Shown: positions 1-8,885 of the stretch, piece after piece
How the letters are laid out: each line of letters opens with the position of its first letter
Position numbering within the stretch: position 1 is the first letter of the stretch
Assembly: GCA_020846875.1 (NCBI GenBank)
Contig: JADLDB010000060.1
Coordinates: forward strand, 1-64,000
Direction of reading: 5' to 3'
DNA: 64,000 nucleotides
Origin: Myxococcales bacterium
GTDB lineage: Bacteria > Myxococcota > Myxococcia > Myxococcales > Myxococcaceae
Position numbers and translations under genes: made by a program
Notes under the pieces: model-generated
Seen by the model: the letters and a program-made list of their open reading frames with translations, nothing else
Database searches by the model: none
What the model was told of the DNA's origin: nothing

Positions 1-681
1 CTTGGACGCGAGCGCCTCGCCCTCGATGGTGCGCCAGGGCAGGAAACGCTCCTTGTTCGACGAGAGCGTACCGATGCGCGCTTCGAGCCCATCGCTGATG
101 ACGAGCAGCTCGTTGAAGACGAAGAGCTGTGGAAGCTCCTGCTTGTAGGTCTGGAGCTGTTGGAACGCGCTCCAGATGGTGGCGTTCTCGCTCGCGGCGT
201 TCTTCAGCTCGAGGACGGCGATCGGCAGGCCGTTCAGGAACACGACGACGTCGGGGCGTCGGTTGTGGCCGCCCTCGCTGACCGTGAGCTGGTTGACGAC
301 CAGCCAGTCGTTGTTCTCGGGCACGTCGAAGTCGACGACGCGCACCGGGTCGTAGCCGATGGTGCCGCCTTCGCGCAGGTACTCCACGCTGATGCCGTTC
401 ACGAGGTAGTCGTGCAGCTCGTGGTTCGCGTCGACCGGCTGGGGCGACGAGATCCGCGTGAGCTTCCGGAACGCCTCGTCGAGGCCTTCGCTTGAGACGG
501 TGGGGTTCAGCCGCGCGAGCGCGTCGCGCAAGCGGCCATCGAGCACGACGTCGGCGTAGGTCTTTCGCTCCTCAGCGGGTTCGCCGGGGCCGATGGAGGG
601 CCCAAGGGCCACGGCGTAGCCGAGCGCCTCGAACCACGCGAGGGTGGCTTGCTCGACGATGGACTCGGTGAACCCGCTCAC
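1..681 (-). CDS. hsdR: Type I restriction enzyme subunit R (HsdR), N-terminal part, cut by window edge
   Basis: The visible 227 codons are the amino-terminal end of the restriction and translocation subunit of a type I restriction enzyme. HsdR carries the nuclease and the DNA-pumping helicase and joins HsdM/HsdS. The reading frame is open to base 1. It contains the PD-(D/E)XK core of HsdR: RPDVVVFLNGLPIAVLELKN, with the catalytic Asp and the E-x-K pair. The motor domain lies outside the window. The start is a GTG whose last three bases overlap the upstream rhuM stop (GTGA), so translation is probably coupled. It is the last gene of the hsdM-hsdS-DUF1016-38aa-rhuM-hsdR operon. Identification is firm from motif and context; intactness of the rest cannot be judged. 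Confidence 0.93.
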   Translation of the reverse strand, partial: MSGFTESIVEQATLAWFEALGYAVALGPSIGPGEPAEERKTYADVVLDGRLRDALARLNPTVSSEGLDEAFRKLTRISSPQPVDANHELHDYLVNGISVEYLREGGTIGYDPVRVVDFDVPENNDWLVVNQLTVSEGGHNRRPDVVVFLNGLPIAVLELKNAASENATIWSAFQQLQTYKQELPQLFVFNELLVISDGLEARIGTLSSNKERFLPWRTIEGEALASK

Positions 682-1748
682 GGCTTGGTCTCCTTCTTCC
701 CCTTGCGCGGGAGCCTCCTCGGCTTGCTGCCCTCGCCAAGTTGCTTGGCCTCTTCGACGACGCGGTCGAAGTCCGAGACGAACTCGCGGTCTTGGCGCGC
801 GCGGAACACGTCGTACTCGGCCTCGGCCTTCAGCTTCGCCTCGAGCGCCGACACGCGGCCCTTGTCGGTGAGGACGGGGTAGGCCTGCAGCTCCAAGACC
901 TGGTTCAGGAAGGCGGCCCAGTCGCTCATCTTCATCAAGATGCCGCGCCGGGCGCGGTTCTCGGCGAGGTCGAGGTAGGCCGAGACGATCTCCTCCAGCT
1001 CGCGCAGCTCCTCTTCGTTCAGGTAGTTCTTGGCGATCGAGACGTCGCTCTTCATCACCTTGCCGCGCGGCGCGTACTTCCACGTCGTGAGGCCCATGTG
1101 CGGCTTGTCGGCGGCGGCGGTGCCGAGGATGCGCTCGGCAGCGGTCTGCCCGGTGATGGCCCAGTGCAGCTTGTTCTGCACCGACGCGAAGAAGTCGCGC
1201 GTGATGGGCGCGTTCGGGTCGTAGTCGACGGCGGTGGCGTAGATGTCGGTGACCTTCTGGTAGAAGCGCCGCTCGCTCGCGCGGATCTCACGGATCGTCT
1301 CGAGCAGGCCGTCGAAGTAGTCCTTGCCGAAGACCGTGGGGCCTTGCTCCAGGCGCTCCTTGTCGAGCACGTAGCCCTTGGTGATGAGCTCGCGCAGCAC
1401 GCCCGTGGCCCAGATGCGGAACTGCGTCGCCTCGTAGCTGTTCACGCGGTAGCCGACGGCGATGACGGCGTCGAGGTTGTAGAACTCGACCGCTCGCCTC
1501 ACCTCGCGCGAGCCCTCCCGGCGAACCGTTTCCAAATTGGAAACAGTTGCCGCCGCCTCCAACTCCCCGGACTCAAAGATGTTCTTGAGGTGCTTGGCGA
1601 TGGCGGGCACGCCCACGGCGAACAGCTCCGAGAGCGCCTTCTGCGTGAGCCAGACCGTCTCGTCGCGCACGAGCACGCCGACCTTCACGATGCCCTTGGG
1701 CGAGCGGTAGAGCACGAGGTCGCTCGGCGTGATGGCGCCTGTGCTCAT
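678..1748 (-). CDS. rhuM: RhuM-family protein
   Basis: A 356-residue protein of the RhuM family (named after a Salmonella pathogenicity-island gene; molecular role unsettled). Family hallmarks are visible: the VWLTQKALSELFAV segment, HLKNIFESGEL, then EFYNLDAVIAVGYRVNS and ATQFRIWATGVLRELI. Members are very often embedded in type I restriction operons, as here between hsdS and hsdR. The ATG is preceded by a strong ribosome site (GGGAGGT) and overlaps the stop of a 38-aa frame as ATGA; its own stop overlaps the hsdR GTG. The C-terminal tail is Lys-rich (KGKKETKP). It may regulate or modulate the restriction enzyme, but that is inference from gene order; no catalytic residues are recognisable to me. 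Confidence 0.9.
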   Translation of the reverse strand: MSTGAITPSDLVLYRSPKGIVKVGVLVRDETVWLTQKALSELFAVGVPAIAKHLKNIFESGELEAAATVSNLETVRREGSREVRRAVEFYNLDAVIAVGYRVNSYEATQFRIWATGVLRELITKGYVLDKERLEQGPTVFGKDYFDGLLETIREIRASERRFYQKVTDIYATAVDYDPNAPITRDFFASVQNKLHWAITGQTAAERILGTAAADKPHMGLTTWKYAPRGKVMKSDVSIAKNYLNEEELRELEEIVSAYLDLAENRARRGILMKMSDWAAFLNQVLELQAYPVLTDKGRVSALEAKLKAEAEYDVFRARQDREFVSDFDRVVEEAKQLGEGSKPRRLPRKGKKETKP

Positions 1749-1861
1749 GCGGCACCTCCCGAGATTCTCTCAACGTTATTGAGAGAATTGGTCGGGCTCG
1801 CGAGCAGACCATGGTCGCGCTGCACGAGGTAGGACTCCACGAGGAACGTCGCTACGGTCAT
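1745..1861 (-). CDS. 38-aa peptide coupled between DUF1016 nuclease and rhuM
   Basis: A 38-codon frame exactly fills the gap between two operon genes. Its ATG overlaps the DUF1016 stop (ATGA) and its own TGA overlaps the rhuM ATG (ATGA). It begins MTVATFLVESYLVQRDHGLL and ends ERISGGAA. No family is recognised. Double four-base overlap is the same junction style as elsewhere in this operon, which argues that it is translated. It could be a real small subunit or regulator, or a device that carries ribosomes across the gap to rhuM. A perfect 10-bp inverted repeat lies inside its second half. Confidence 0.55.
   Translation of the reverse strand: MTVATFLVESYLVQRDHGLLASPTNSLNNVERISGGAA
1764..1788. 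repeat. Perfect 10-bp inverted repeat upstream of rhuM
   Basis: ATTCTCTCAA and TTGAGAGAAT flank a CGTTA spacer. The arms match perfectly. It lies 16 bases upstream of the rhuM ATG and inside the 38-aa frame, in an AT-rich patch of an otherwise GC-rich operon. It could be an operator for an internal promoter, or an mRNA hairpin affecting rhuM and hsdR translation. No T-run follows it, so a simple terminator is unlikely. Confidence 0.6.
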
Positions 1862-3015
1862 CGCCTCTTCCCCTTCCGCGGGGGTCTCTTCGCGGAGCGG
1901 CGGGGTGTCGGTGCGAGTGGCTTGCTCAGCTCCTCCTCGATGCGCGCGACGCTCGGCAAGCTGGCTTCGAGGTTCCTCGGCAGTGACTGGATGAGCTGAT
2001 ATTCAGCGACTCCGATCGGGCTCTTCGTCGTGCGCAGTGCGTACTCCGCGACGACCGTGTCCTTGGTCTTGCATAGCAAGAGGCCGATCGTCGGCGCATC
2101 GGCCGGCGCTTTCACCTGCGCATCGATCGCGGTAAGATAGAAGCTGAGCTGGCTGATGTACTCGGGCTTGAAGCGCGTCGTCTTCAGCTCGACGACGACA
2201 TAGGCGTGAAGCTTGAGGTGGTAGAAGAGCAGATCGAGGAAGAAGTCGTCCTCGCCAATCTGCATGTGTACCTGCCGGCCCACGTAGGCGAACCCTGCAC
2301 CCAGCTCCAACAGGAAGCGCGTGACGTGCTGCACCAGCGCGGTCTCGATCTCGCGCTCCAGCGCGTCGTCACCGAGCCCGAGGAAGTCGAAGCGGTAAGG
2401 GTCTTTCAGATTCTCGCGCGCGAGGTCCGACTGCGGCTTGGGGAGCGTGTGCTCGAAGTTCGTGACGGCCTTGCCCCGGCGCTCGACGGTGCGGAGATCG
2501 ATGTGGTGCTCGAGCACGGGGCGTGACCAGCCGTGCTCCAGGGTGGCCTGCGCGTACGCGAGCCGCTCGTCGCGGTTCTTCAGGCGGGTAAGGAGCGTGA
2601 CGTTCTGGCCCCAGGGCAGAACGCCAACGGTTCGTTGGCGATCTGCGAAGTCCGGCCACGCCTCGGCAAACGACCGCATGTACTTGAGATTCGAGGGCGA
2701 GAACCCCTTCATGTCGGGGAATGCTGCATGGAGATCGGCCGACGCCTGCGCGATCACGCCGGTGCCCCAGTCCTTGCGGCGTGCGCTCAGATCATGACCG
2801 ATCTTCCAGTAGATCTTGAGCATCTCCTTGTTGACGGCGAGTGCGGCGCGCTGACGTGCCGCGTGGATGCGCACCTTCACGTCGGCGAGCCACTCGGCGT
2901 AGCCGTCAGGGCGCGAGCCAAGGCCGAGGGCCAGATCGCCAACGAACCGTTGGCGAATTCGTGCAAGCCCGTGTTGCGCGACCTTCTTCGTGGGTGGCGC
3001 CTTCTTGCGCGTCAC
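1858..3015 (-). CDS. DUF1016 (YhcG-type) PD-(D/E)XK nuclease-domain protein
   Basis: A 385-residue protein of the YhcG/DUF1016 group. The N-terminal DUF1016 helical domain is seen around residues 35-160 (YWKIGHDLSARRKDWGTGVI, then GFSPSNLKYMRSFAEAWPDF). The C-terminal PD-(D/E)XK domain is around residues 200-350, with DDFFLDLLFYH and YVVVELK giving the Asp and E-x-K. Members commonly sit in type I restriction loci; the substrate is unknown. The start is GTG overlapping the hsdS stop (GTGA), so it is probably coupled to HsdS. A Lys/Arg-rich tail ends the protein. It might act as an auxiliary nuclease or anchor for the restriction enzyme; this is inference. Confidence 0.88.
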   Translation of the reverse strand: MTRKKAPPTKKVAQHGLARIRQRFVGDLALGLGSRPDGYAEWLADVKVRIHAARQRAALAVNKEMLKIYWKIGHDLSARRKDWGTGVIAQASADLHAAFPDMKGFSPSNLKYMRSFAEAWPDFADRQRTVGVLPWGQNVTLLTRLKNRDERLAYAQATLEHGWSRPVLEHHIDLRTVERRGKAVTNFEHTLPKPQSDLARENLKDPYRFDFLGLGDDALEREIETALVQHVTRFLLELGAGFAYVGRQVHMQIGEDDFFLDLLFYHLKLHAYVVVELKTTRFKPEYISQLSFYLTAIDAQVKAPADAPTIGLLLCKTKDTVVAEYALRTTKSPIGVAEYQLIQSLPRNLEASLPSVARIEEELSKPLAPTPRRSAKRPPRKGKRR

Positions 3016-4307
3016 GCGACCTCGGGTGCGGCGCGCTCGGCCGCGTCGACCGGGAGGTCGCCGGAGAGAAGACGCGGCAGGAGCTCGTCACGGAGGCGCG
3101 CGAGCGTCGCGGACTCCTGCCGGGCGGCTTCGGCACGACGGAAACCTTCAACGACTCGATCCTCGAAGGCGTACAACACCGCGTCGGATGGGACGACAAG
3201 CTCAAACCGCGTGAGCTGGTCCCAGCTGGTTCGCGGCATTCGCGTGCCGTCAGAAAGCGCGACAGCATGCTCGATGAACGGATCGCTGGCCGCGACCAGC
3301 GCGACAAACCCGGTGGCGTTCGGCCGCGGCGACAAGACCAAGATATCGGTCGAACAGATGCCAGCACACGGAGCGATAGCGACCTTCTTGAAGTATGGAC
3401 GCAGCTTGCCGAACAGCACTTCGCCCTCGGAGAACTGCGCTTTCAACGATTCGAGGCTATCCGGTGTGCCAGTTTGTTCGAAGAACACGCGACCACGAGC
3501 AAGGTGCTCGAGGCCAACGTAGACGCTGCCAGGCTGCACCTCTTTCGGATGCACGGCGTCCCGTCGATTCGTCGCGACGTGACCAACATGGCCGATAGTC
3601 CACCCCTTCGGGATCAGTCCCAGCTCGGACTCCACGAGCTCGCTCGGGAACAGCTTCGGGGTCTCGGCGTCCATACGGCTGGGCGCCCGGCCCTCGGCCT
3701 TGGCGCGCACGGGGTCGAAGTCGACGAACCACGACTTGAACAGCGCCCGCGCCATCGCCTCGAGCGTCGCGTTCATCTTGCGGTTCAGCTCGATCTTGTC
3801 GTCGAGCGCGCCGAGGATCCTCAGGATGCGCTCTCGCGTTTCCCGGGGCGGCATCGGGATGGGTAGCGTTGTTACGTCACCGAGGTTCAGCGTTGCCTGA
3901 ACCGTCGTGTTGAGCCGTGTCTGGATGTACTCACGCGCGGGCCCAGTCTGGAGGGCGTACTGGACCCATCGCGGCCCTGGCTCATCGAGTACAGGCAGGA
4001 CTGCCACCGCGCGCGCCGTGTTCCACCCTGCGAGCGACGCTGGCACAACAGCCGTCTCACCGACGGTGCCAACCAGGGTGAGGAGGAGTTCGCCGCCGCG
4101 AAGCACAGTGCGACGGTACTTGTCGGCGATCTCGGGGTCGACTCTCAGCGGGTCGACTTGATTGATACGGCCGTGCCGAATGTCAGTAACGCGCACGATC
4201 GGAACACCGTCGTCGACGTGTTGGCCAGGTTGGACGACACCGTACGAGATCCGTCGTGCTTCATCGACCAGAGAGCCTAGGGGCGTGAAGGAGATATCAC
4301 CCCCCAT
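3012..4307 (-). CDS. hsdS: Type I restriction enzyme specificity subunit S (HsdS)
   Basis: HsdS recognises the target DNA sequence for the type I enzyme. The frame shows two target-recognition domains separated by the central conserved helix ([27 protein letters not shown], residues about 165-190 from this start, followed by [15 protein letters not shown]) and ends with a second coiled-coil segment ([13 protein letters not shown]). This two-domain layout is the full-length family form. The frame is open 48 bases further upstream, but the ATG at 4307 gives an 11-base overlap with hsdM and the expected short N-terminus, so I prefer it. The stop overlaps the DUF1016 GTG. No frameshift is seen, so specificity is probably intact. 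Confidence 0.92.
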   Translation of the reverse strand: MGGDISFTPLGSLVDEARRISYGVVQPGQHVDDGVPIVRVTDIRHGRINQVDPLRVDPEIADKYRRTVLRGGELLLTLVGTVGETAVVPASLAGWNTARAVAVLPVLDEPGPRWVQYALQTGPAREYIQTRLNTTVQATLNLGDVTTLPIPMPPRETRERILRILGALDDKIELNRKMNATLEAMARALFKSWFVDFDPVRAKAEGRAPSRMDAETPKLFPSELVESELGLIPKGWTIGHVGHVATNRRDAVHPKEVQPGSVYVGLEHLARGRVFFEQTGTPDSLESLKAQFSEGEVLFGKLRPYFKKVAIAPCAGICSTDILVLSPRPNATGFVALVAASDPFIEHAVALSDGTRMPRTSWDQLTRFELVVPSDAVLYAFEDRVVEGFRRAEAARQESATLARLRDELLPRLLSGDLPVDAAERAAPEVA

Positions 4308-5943
4308 ACCCGAGCCCCCGCAGGTTCTTCCGGATCTCCTTCTCCAGACGCGCACCCTCGGCGAACTGCTCCTCGAGCGTCGCCACGAGGCGCTTCATCT
4401 TCTCGTCGAAGGGCTCGCCGTCGTCCTCGACTTCCTCGGCGCCCACGTAGCGGCCGGGCGTGAGCACGAACTGGTGCGAGGCGATCTCCTCGGTCGAAGC
4501 AGACTTGCAGAAGCCCGCCACGTCCTCGTACTTGCCCGCGCCATCGCCGCGCCAGCGATGGTACGTGCCTGTGATCTTCGCGATGTCGTCGTCTGTGAGC
4601 TCGCGATGCACGCGGTCGGCCATGGTGCCGAGCTTGCGGGCGTCGATGAAGAGCGTCTCCTTCTGGCGGTTGCGCATCTTCTTGCCGCGACCGCCGAGGC
4701 CGCTCTTCTTGTCGCGCGCCAAGAACCACAGGCAGACGGGGATCTGCGTCGAGTAGAACAGTTGTCCCGGCAGCGCGACCATGCAGTCGACGAGGTCTGC
4801 CTCGACGATGGCCTTGCGGAGGTCGCCCTCGCCCGACTGCTGCGACGACATGCTGCCGTTCGCCAGCACGAAGCCCGCGATGCCGGTGGGCGCGAGGTGG
4901 TGGAGGAAGTGCTGCACCCAGGCGAAGTTCGCGTTGCCCGCGGGCGGGACGCCGTACTTCCAGCGCACATCATCTCTCAGGCGCTCCTTGCCCCAGTCGC
5001 TGTCGTTGAACGGCGGGTTCGCCAGGACGTAGTCGGCCTTGAGATCCTTGTGGCCGTCGGCGTGGAAGGTGTCGCCGTGCACGATGTTGGCGTCGATGCC
5101 GCGGATCGCCAGGTTCAGCTTCGCGAGGCGCCAGGTGGTGTGGTTGCTCTCCTGCCCGTAGATGCTGATGTCGCCGACGCGACCGCCGTGCGCCTCGACG
5201 AACTTCTCGCTCGAGATGAACATGCCGCCCGAGCCGCACGCCGGGTCGAACACGCGGCCCTTGTAGGGCGCGAGCATCTCGACGAGCACGCGCACCACGC
5301 CGCGCGGCGTGTAGAACTGGCCGCCGTTCTTGCCCTCGGCGGCGGCGAACTTGGTGAGGAAGTACTCGTAGACGCGGCCGAGCACGTCGCGCGAGCGGTT
5401 TTCCTTGTCGCCGAGGCCGATGGTGCCGACGAGATCGATCAGCTCACCGAGCCGCGTCTTGTCGAGCGCGGGGCGGCCGTAGTCCTTCGGCAGCACGCCC
5501 TTGAGCGTCGGGTTCTGCGCCTCGATCGCGATCATCGCGTCGTCGACGAGCTTGCCGATGGTCGCCTGCTTCGCGCTGCCCTGAAGGTGAGTCCAGCGGG
5601 CGTCCTTCGGCACCCAGAAGATGTTGTCGGCACGGTACTCGTCGGGGTCTTCTGGGTCGGCGCCCGATTTCTTATCGGCTGTGAGCGCGGCGTGCTTCTC
5701 CTCGAACGCGTCCGAGATGTACTTGAGGAAGATGAGCCCGAGGACGACGTGCTTGTACTCCGCCGCGTCCATGTTGTTGCGGAGCTTGTCCGCCATCTGC
5801 CAGAGCTTCTCTTCGAAGCCCACCACGGCATCGGACGTGGGGCCGTTCTTCGTGCTCGCCTTCTTCACGTCGGGCGCCGCCTCGGTCGCCGCAACCTTCG
5901 GCGGTCGCCCGCGCTTCTTGTTGGCCGTGTCACGCGTCGCCAT
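4297..5943 (-). CDS. hsdM: Type I restriction enzyme N6-adenine methylase subunit (HsdM)
   Basis: HsdM methylates adenine in the sequence chosen by HsdS and forms the modification core of the complex. Visible features are the helical N-terminal domain ([20 protein letters not shown]), SAM-binding motif I ([12 protein letters not shown]) and the catalytic NPPF motif ([13 protein letters not shown]). Length (548 residues) is normal. A Lys/Arg-rich leader with KRGRPPK precedes the fold. I chose ATG 5943 over the adjoining GTG because a purine-rich GGGGGATGTG precedes it. It is the first gene of a six-gene minus-strand operon; the promoter should lie in 5944-6179. Confidence 0.95.
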   Translation of the reverse strand: MATRDTANKKRGRPPKVAATEAAPDVKKASTKNGPTSDAVVGFEEKLWQMADKLRNNMDAAEYKHVVLGLIFLKYISDAFEEKHAALTADKKSGADPEDPDEYRADNIFWVPKDARWTHLQGSAKQATIGKLVDDAMIAIEAQNPTLKGVLPKDYGRPALDKTRLGELIDLVGTIGLGDKENRSRDVLGRVYEYFLTKFAAAEGKNGGQFYTPRGVVRVLVEMLAPYKGRVFDPACGSGGMFISSEKFVEAHGGRVGDISIYGQESNHTTWRLAKLNLAIRGIDANIVHGDTFHADGHKDLKADYVLANPPFNDSDWGKERLRDDVRWKYGVPPAGNANFAWVQHFLHHLAPTGIAGFVLANGSMSSQQSGEGDLRKAIVEADLVDCMVALPGQLFYSTQIPVCLWFLARDKKSGLGGRGKKMRNRQKETLFIDARKLGTMADRVHRELTDDDIAKITGTYHRWRGDGAGKYEDVAGFCKSASTEEIASHQFVLTPGRYVGAEEVEDDGEPFDEKMKRLVATLEEQFAEGARLEKEIRKNLRGLGYGG

Positions 5944-6179
5944 CACATCCCCCGTCTCGAAGCCCGCCTGGGCCAGTGTTCGCCACCCGCACGATGTTCG
6001 GAGTCAGACTATCCGACTCGGCATGTCGAACGGACTGAAAACTCTGAAATCACTAGAGAATATTGCCTCTTGGGCGGTGGCACGCGAACGGCGACGTGGA
6101 CCACTCCGCACGGCTCAACCGGTCCAAAACCTGATGGTTTCGATACCACCCACTGCCAACCGCCGGCCCCTGCGGCTTA
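5944..6179. other. Intergenic region upstream of hsdM
   Basis: This 236-base gap must hold the hsdM promoter (minus strand) and the 3' flank of the resolvase. It is less GC-rich than its surroundings around 6040-6070. A short inverted repeat GAGTC-9 bp-GACTC lies at about 6001-6019. I see no gene in it. Confidence 0.5.
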
Positions 6180-6806
6180 CTACCGTGATTTCGAGGCAGG
6201 GTTTTGGCCCAAGGCCGCGTAGGCCCGCTCCAAGGTCTTCCTCGGCACCTTGAGGGCCTGGGCGACCTGACGCCAGGTGCGGCCCTGTTCCCGAAGGCGA
6301 CGCACCGCCTCGATGTTCACCTGACGTCGAGGCCGACCGATGGCCTTGCCTGACCTCGTCTTGCCGGTGGCCTTCACACGAGCGATGCCCGACTTCACGC
6401 GCTCGGTGATGATGGCCCGCTCGAACTCGGCGAGCGCGGCGATCATGTGAATCAGCAGCCTGCCCGTCGGTGTTGTCAGGTCGATGCTCTCGCGCAGGCT
6501 GACGACCGCGCAGCCGCTCGCAGTGAGGTCGTCGAGGAGCAGAAGCAGGTCGCGCAGGGAGCGACCAAGCCGGTCGAGTGCGAAGACCATGACCTGCCGA
6601 ACCACGCCAGCCCTCGCCGCGGCCTTGAGGGCGTCGAGCGCGGGGCGGCTCGCCTTCGCTCCGCTGTGACCGATATCGATGAACTCGCGGGTCCCCAGCC
6701 ACCCCCGAGCTTCAGCGGCCTGGCGGAGGGCGTGGAGCTGCGCCATGCCATCCTGGTCAGCGGTCGATGTTCGAACGTAGAGAGCGGTTTGGACGTGTTG
6801 CGTCAC
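6180..6806 (-). CDS. Serine recombinase, resolvase/invertase type
   Basis: A 208-residue small serine recombinase. The catalytic motif YVRTST gives Ser14 with Arg12. The core contains VFALDRLGRSLRDLL (the conserved L-D-R-L-x-R) and LAEFERAIITERVKSGIARVKATGK leading into the long E helix. The C-terminus is a helix-turn-helix of the resolvase kind (IEAVRRLREQGRTWRQVAQALKV-type, residues about 165-195). Such enzymes resolve cointegrates or invert DNA at short sites. It starts at GTG just after AAGGAGAG. No transposase or obvious res site is visible beside it, so it may be a remnant of a Tn3-like unit or serve the neighbouring element. Confidence 0.9.
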   Translation of the reverse strand: MTQHVQTALYVRTSTADQDGMAQLHALRQAAEARGWLGTREFIDIGHSGAKASRPALDALKAAARAGVVRQVMVFALDRLGRSLRDLLLLLDDLTASGCAVVSLRESIDLTTPTGRLLIHMIAALAEFERAIITERVKSGIARVKATGKTRSGKAIGRPRRQVNIEAVRRLREQGRTWRQVAQALKVPRKTLERAYAALGQNPASKSR

Positions 6807-6986
6807 CTCTCCTTGATGGCTGCCCGCTCGTTGCGTTTCGAAGGGTTCGAAGGGGGATTGACGGCGAACACCGAACCGATCAATTCTGGTTTTGTCAGTC
6901 GATGGGACTGACCGCTCTACGGTTCTGGGGAGATGTAGGCCCCTGAATGGTTTGTTCGAGCGTCATCGAACTAAACCAGCTCCACG

Positions 6987-7003
6987 ACCGGGATGGTCCC
7001 GGT
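6987..7003. repeat. Perfect 7-bp inverted repeat
   Basis: ACCGGGA-TGG-TCCCGGT, a perfect short hairpin 38 bases upstream of the ATG at 7042. No T-run follows. It may be a small operator or an mRNA hairpin in the leader of the downstream gene; function unknown. Confidence 0.4.
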
Positions 7004-7041
7004 GCTGAGGGCTCCGTCACCTCGCACCTGTGGGACCCGCC

Positions 7042-7434
7042 ATGGAAACTCATACCGAAGAGAATCAAGACCTCCAGATTGAAGTCACTGCCCCGCTGTT
7101 CTGGGCTGTTCGTGCGCTCACGCCAGCCACCACCCCCGACGAGATTATTTGGAATGGCCTCGGCTTGCTCGCGTCAACCTGGGCCGAGGGACAGAGCGAC
7201 AACTTCATTGCGCTGCGTGACCAGCAACTTGCTTGTGGTCGCCGGCTGGCGATTGCCATGGTCTTCAGCCCGGACGACCTCAGAGCGAAGATCATGACCC
7301 TGGAAGAGCTTCTTGAGCTGGCCTCCGAAAAGGACGCGCCCCGCGAGCTGATGGTCGATATCCAGCGATTGCTCGCCAAGCACTACGGCGCGGGTCATTC
7401 CCCGGCTCTCGGGTCGGAACTTCCACAAGCGTAG
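7042..7434 (+). CDS. Hypothetical 130-aa protein
   Basis: An acidic, soluble-looking protein of 130 residues that I do not recognise. It begins METHTEENQDLQ and contains WAVRALTPATTPDEIIWNGLGLL and several predicted helices (LEELLELASEKDAPRELM). No signal peptide, membrane helix or metal motif is seen. There is no convincing ribosome site; a GTG 12 bases upstream is an alternative start. It stands alone on the plus strand between minus-strand genes. Codon use resembles that of the surrounding element genes, so I treat it as real but unassigned. Confidence 0.5.
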   Translation: METHTEENQDLQIEVTAPLFWAVRALTPATTPDEIIWNGLGLLASTWAEGQSDNFIALRDQQLACGRRLAIAMVFSPDDLRAKIMTLEELLELASEKDAPRELMVDIQRLLAKHYGAGHSPALGSELPQA

Positions 7435-7564
7435 GTAAGCAAACCTTTCCTGGTCGTCAGCGAGGGCCGGGCGATAGGGGCCGATGCCACCGAAGTGGCC
7501 GCGTAATCAAAGGGCACCCCGGCACGGACGGGACTCCACCGTTGAGCCCCAGCAACAGTGGCGT

Positions 7565-7987
7565 CTACTCGTCATCGTCGAAAAGGTACCTTCCTGTGCG
7601 TTTCGGCTCTGTCGGTTCGGAGTGACCTGACCTGGAAATGGCCCGCGGCGTGGTGATCGTCATCGACGCCGCCCCGTCATCAGGAGGCGCAGGCTTGACG
7701 GCAAGCCGCTCGGCACCTTGGAGCTGACCGAGTGCATCTTCGAGCAGCGCAGCGGCACACCGAAGGGCATCGAGCATCCGCTGACCGGCGGCGCGGATCT
7801 CCTCCGGCGACGCCATTGTCGGAGCGTGCTCGCGCAACCAGAGGCGCAACGTTCTACCTTTGACCCCGTGTTGCGTGGCGTACTCGTTCTGACTGAGGCC
7901 AGACGACCTCCAGCCGACGGCGATGGCTCTGCGATCATCGTCGGTGAACTGCCGCGGTGGTCTTGGACTCAAGATTGCTTCGGTCAT
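7565..7987 (-). CDS. HTH protein, transposase-type (IS66/IS3 orfA-like) DNA-binding domain
   Basis: A 140-residue protein whose first 50 residues form a helix-turn-helix of the transposase orfA kind (RQFTDDDRRAIAVGWR, then QNEYATQHGVKGRTLRLWLR). The rest is helical then acidic and low-complexity (ends RYLFDDDE). No transposase catalytic partner is adjacent, so it is more likely an element-encoded DNA-binding accessory protein than a working insertion sequence. Its ATG overlaps the stop of the preceding gene (ATGA), so it is co-translated with the 288-aa protein at 7984-8850. Confidence 0.6.
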   Translation of the reverse strand: MTEAILSPRPPRQFTDDDRRAIAVGWRSSGLSQNEYATQHGVKGRTLRLWLREHAPTMASPEEIRAAGQRMLDALRCAAALLEDALGQLQGAERLAVKPAPPDDGAASMTITTPRAISRSGHSEPTEPKRTGRYLFDDDE

Positions 7988-8850
7988 GGCGACACCTCCA
8001 ATGCCGTGCTGGTCTTCGTGGCTCCCCTGATCTCGTTGGCGAGTGCCGCTTGAAGCGTGCCCAGGAGGTCAGTGGCGCTCGGGAGGCATGCCGGGTCGGC
8101 AATGCCATCACAGGCGGCGGCGCAGAGGCATACCCAGGTGAAACTGGCCGCAACCAGCACCTCCGGCTCGTTCTGCCGCAGGCGGAACGCCCGCACCACA
8201 TAGGAGCAGGCCGACCTGAAATCCCCTGCCGCAACGGCCACGGCGGCAAGCTTCGAGAGTGCGCTGGCGAGTTCCTTTGCTGGCGTCAGCGGCTGCCCGA
8301 GCACGCGCTCAAGGCCAGCGACAGTCTTCTGCATGCCGACCTTGCTGGCGTTGGCCTCTGGCCCGAGCAGATCCAGGAACACCTGCTGAAGCTCGACGAG
8401 GGGCCGCTTCTCGGTGACGACGATGTCGGTCTCGGGGCCGTTCAAGCCCAGATGGGGTTTGCGTAGCTCGACCTCCAGGCCACGGAGCAGCAGCAGGTTC
8501 GGGACCGTGAAAAGCTCCGCCCGCAGCTCCTCGTCGCCATTCAGGGCCTCCTGGAGCCCGAGAATCAGGACCCCAAAGATGACCCCGCCAATGGATCTCT
8601 CCACCCCGTAGAACAACGCCTCCCGGAGGTGGCCGAGCGCGGACACCCAGCGGCCGTCGGCAGCCGCATCGAGCGTGGCGGCCACCTTGGCGCGGCCAGG
8701 TTCCACGCCGGGAATCTTGCCGTCGCGAAGGGCGATTTCGCGGGCGTCGGGGGTCATGGCGTTGAGCTGGTCGTGTACCGGGGCCAAGACCAGTTCGAAG
8801 CTGTCGTCGATGATCATCGCCAGGGTCGGCGAGGGAAGTGATGTGCTCAT
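7984..8850 (-). CDS. Hypothetical 288-aa protein
   Basis: Not recognised. The 288 residues look soluble and mostly helical. There is a hydrophobic stretch around residues 86-105 (GVERSIGGVIFGVLILGLQE), but it is short and probably buried rather than a membrane helix. The C-terminal third (FRSACSYVVRAFRLRQNEPEVLVAA) resembles a TPR-like helical repeat. It lies 35 bases downstream of the GNAT gene and overlaps the next gene by ATGA, giving a three-gene minus-strand operon. No ribosome site stands out before the ATG. Confidence 0.5.
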   Translation of the reverse strand: MSTSLPSPTLAMIIDDSFELVLAPVHDQLNAMTPDAREIALRDGKIPGVEPGRAKVAATLDAAADGRWVSALGHLREALFYGVERSIGGVIFGVLILGLQEALNGDEELRAELFTVPNLLLLRGLEVELRKPHLGLNGPETDIVVTEKRPLVELQQVFLDLLGPEANASKVGMQKTVAGLERVLGQPLTPAKELASALSKLAAVAVAAGDFRSACSYVVRAFRLRQNEPEVLVAASFTWVCLCAAACDGIADPACLPSATDLLGTLQAALANEIRGATKTSTALEVSP

Positions 8851-8885
8851 GGTGAAAAGATTGCCGTTCTGGAATGCCGACGCGG

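Noticed and set aside
741-1832. 363-codon plus-strand frame
   Set aside because: Antisense to rhuM, with the low-complexity composition typical of a shadow frame.
4162-6222. 686-codon open frame on the plus strand
   Set aside because: It lies antisense to hsdM, hsdS and their overlap; the minus-strand proteins carry clear family motifs, and GC-rich DNA readily keeps antisense frames open.
7565-7987. Insertion sequence
   Set aside because: Only an orfA-like DNA-binding domain is present; no catalytic transposase gene and no terminal inverted repeats were found.
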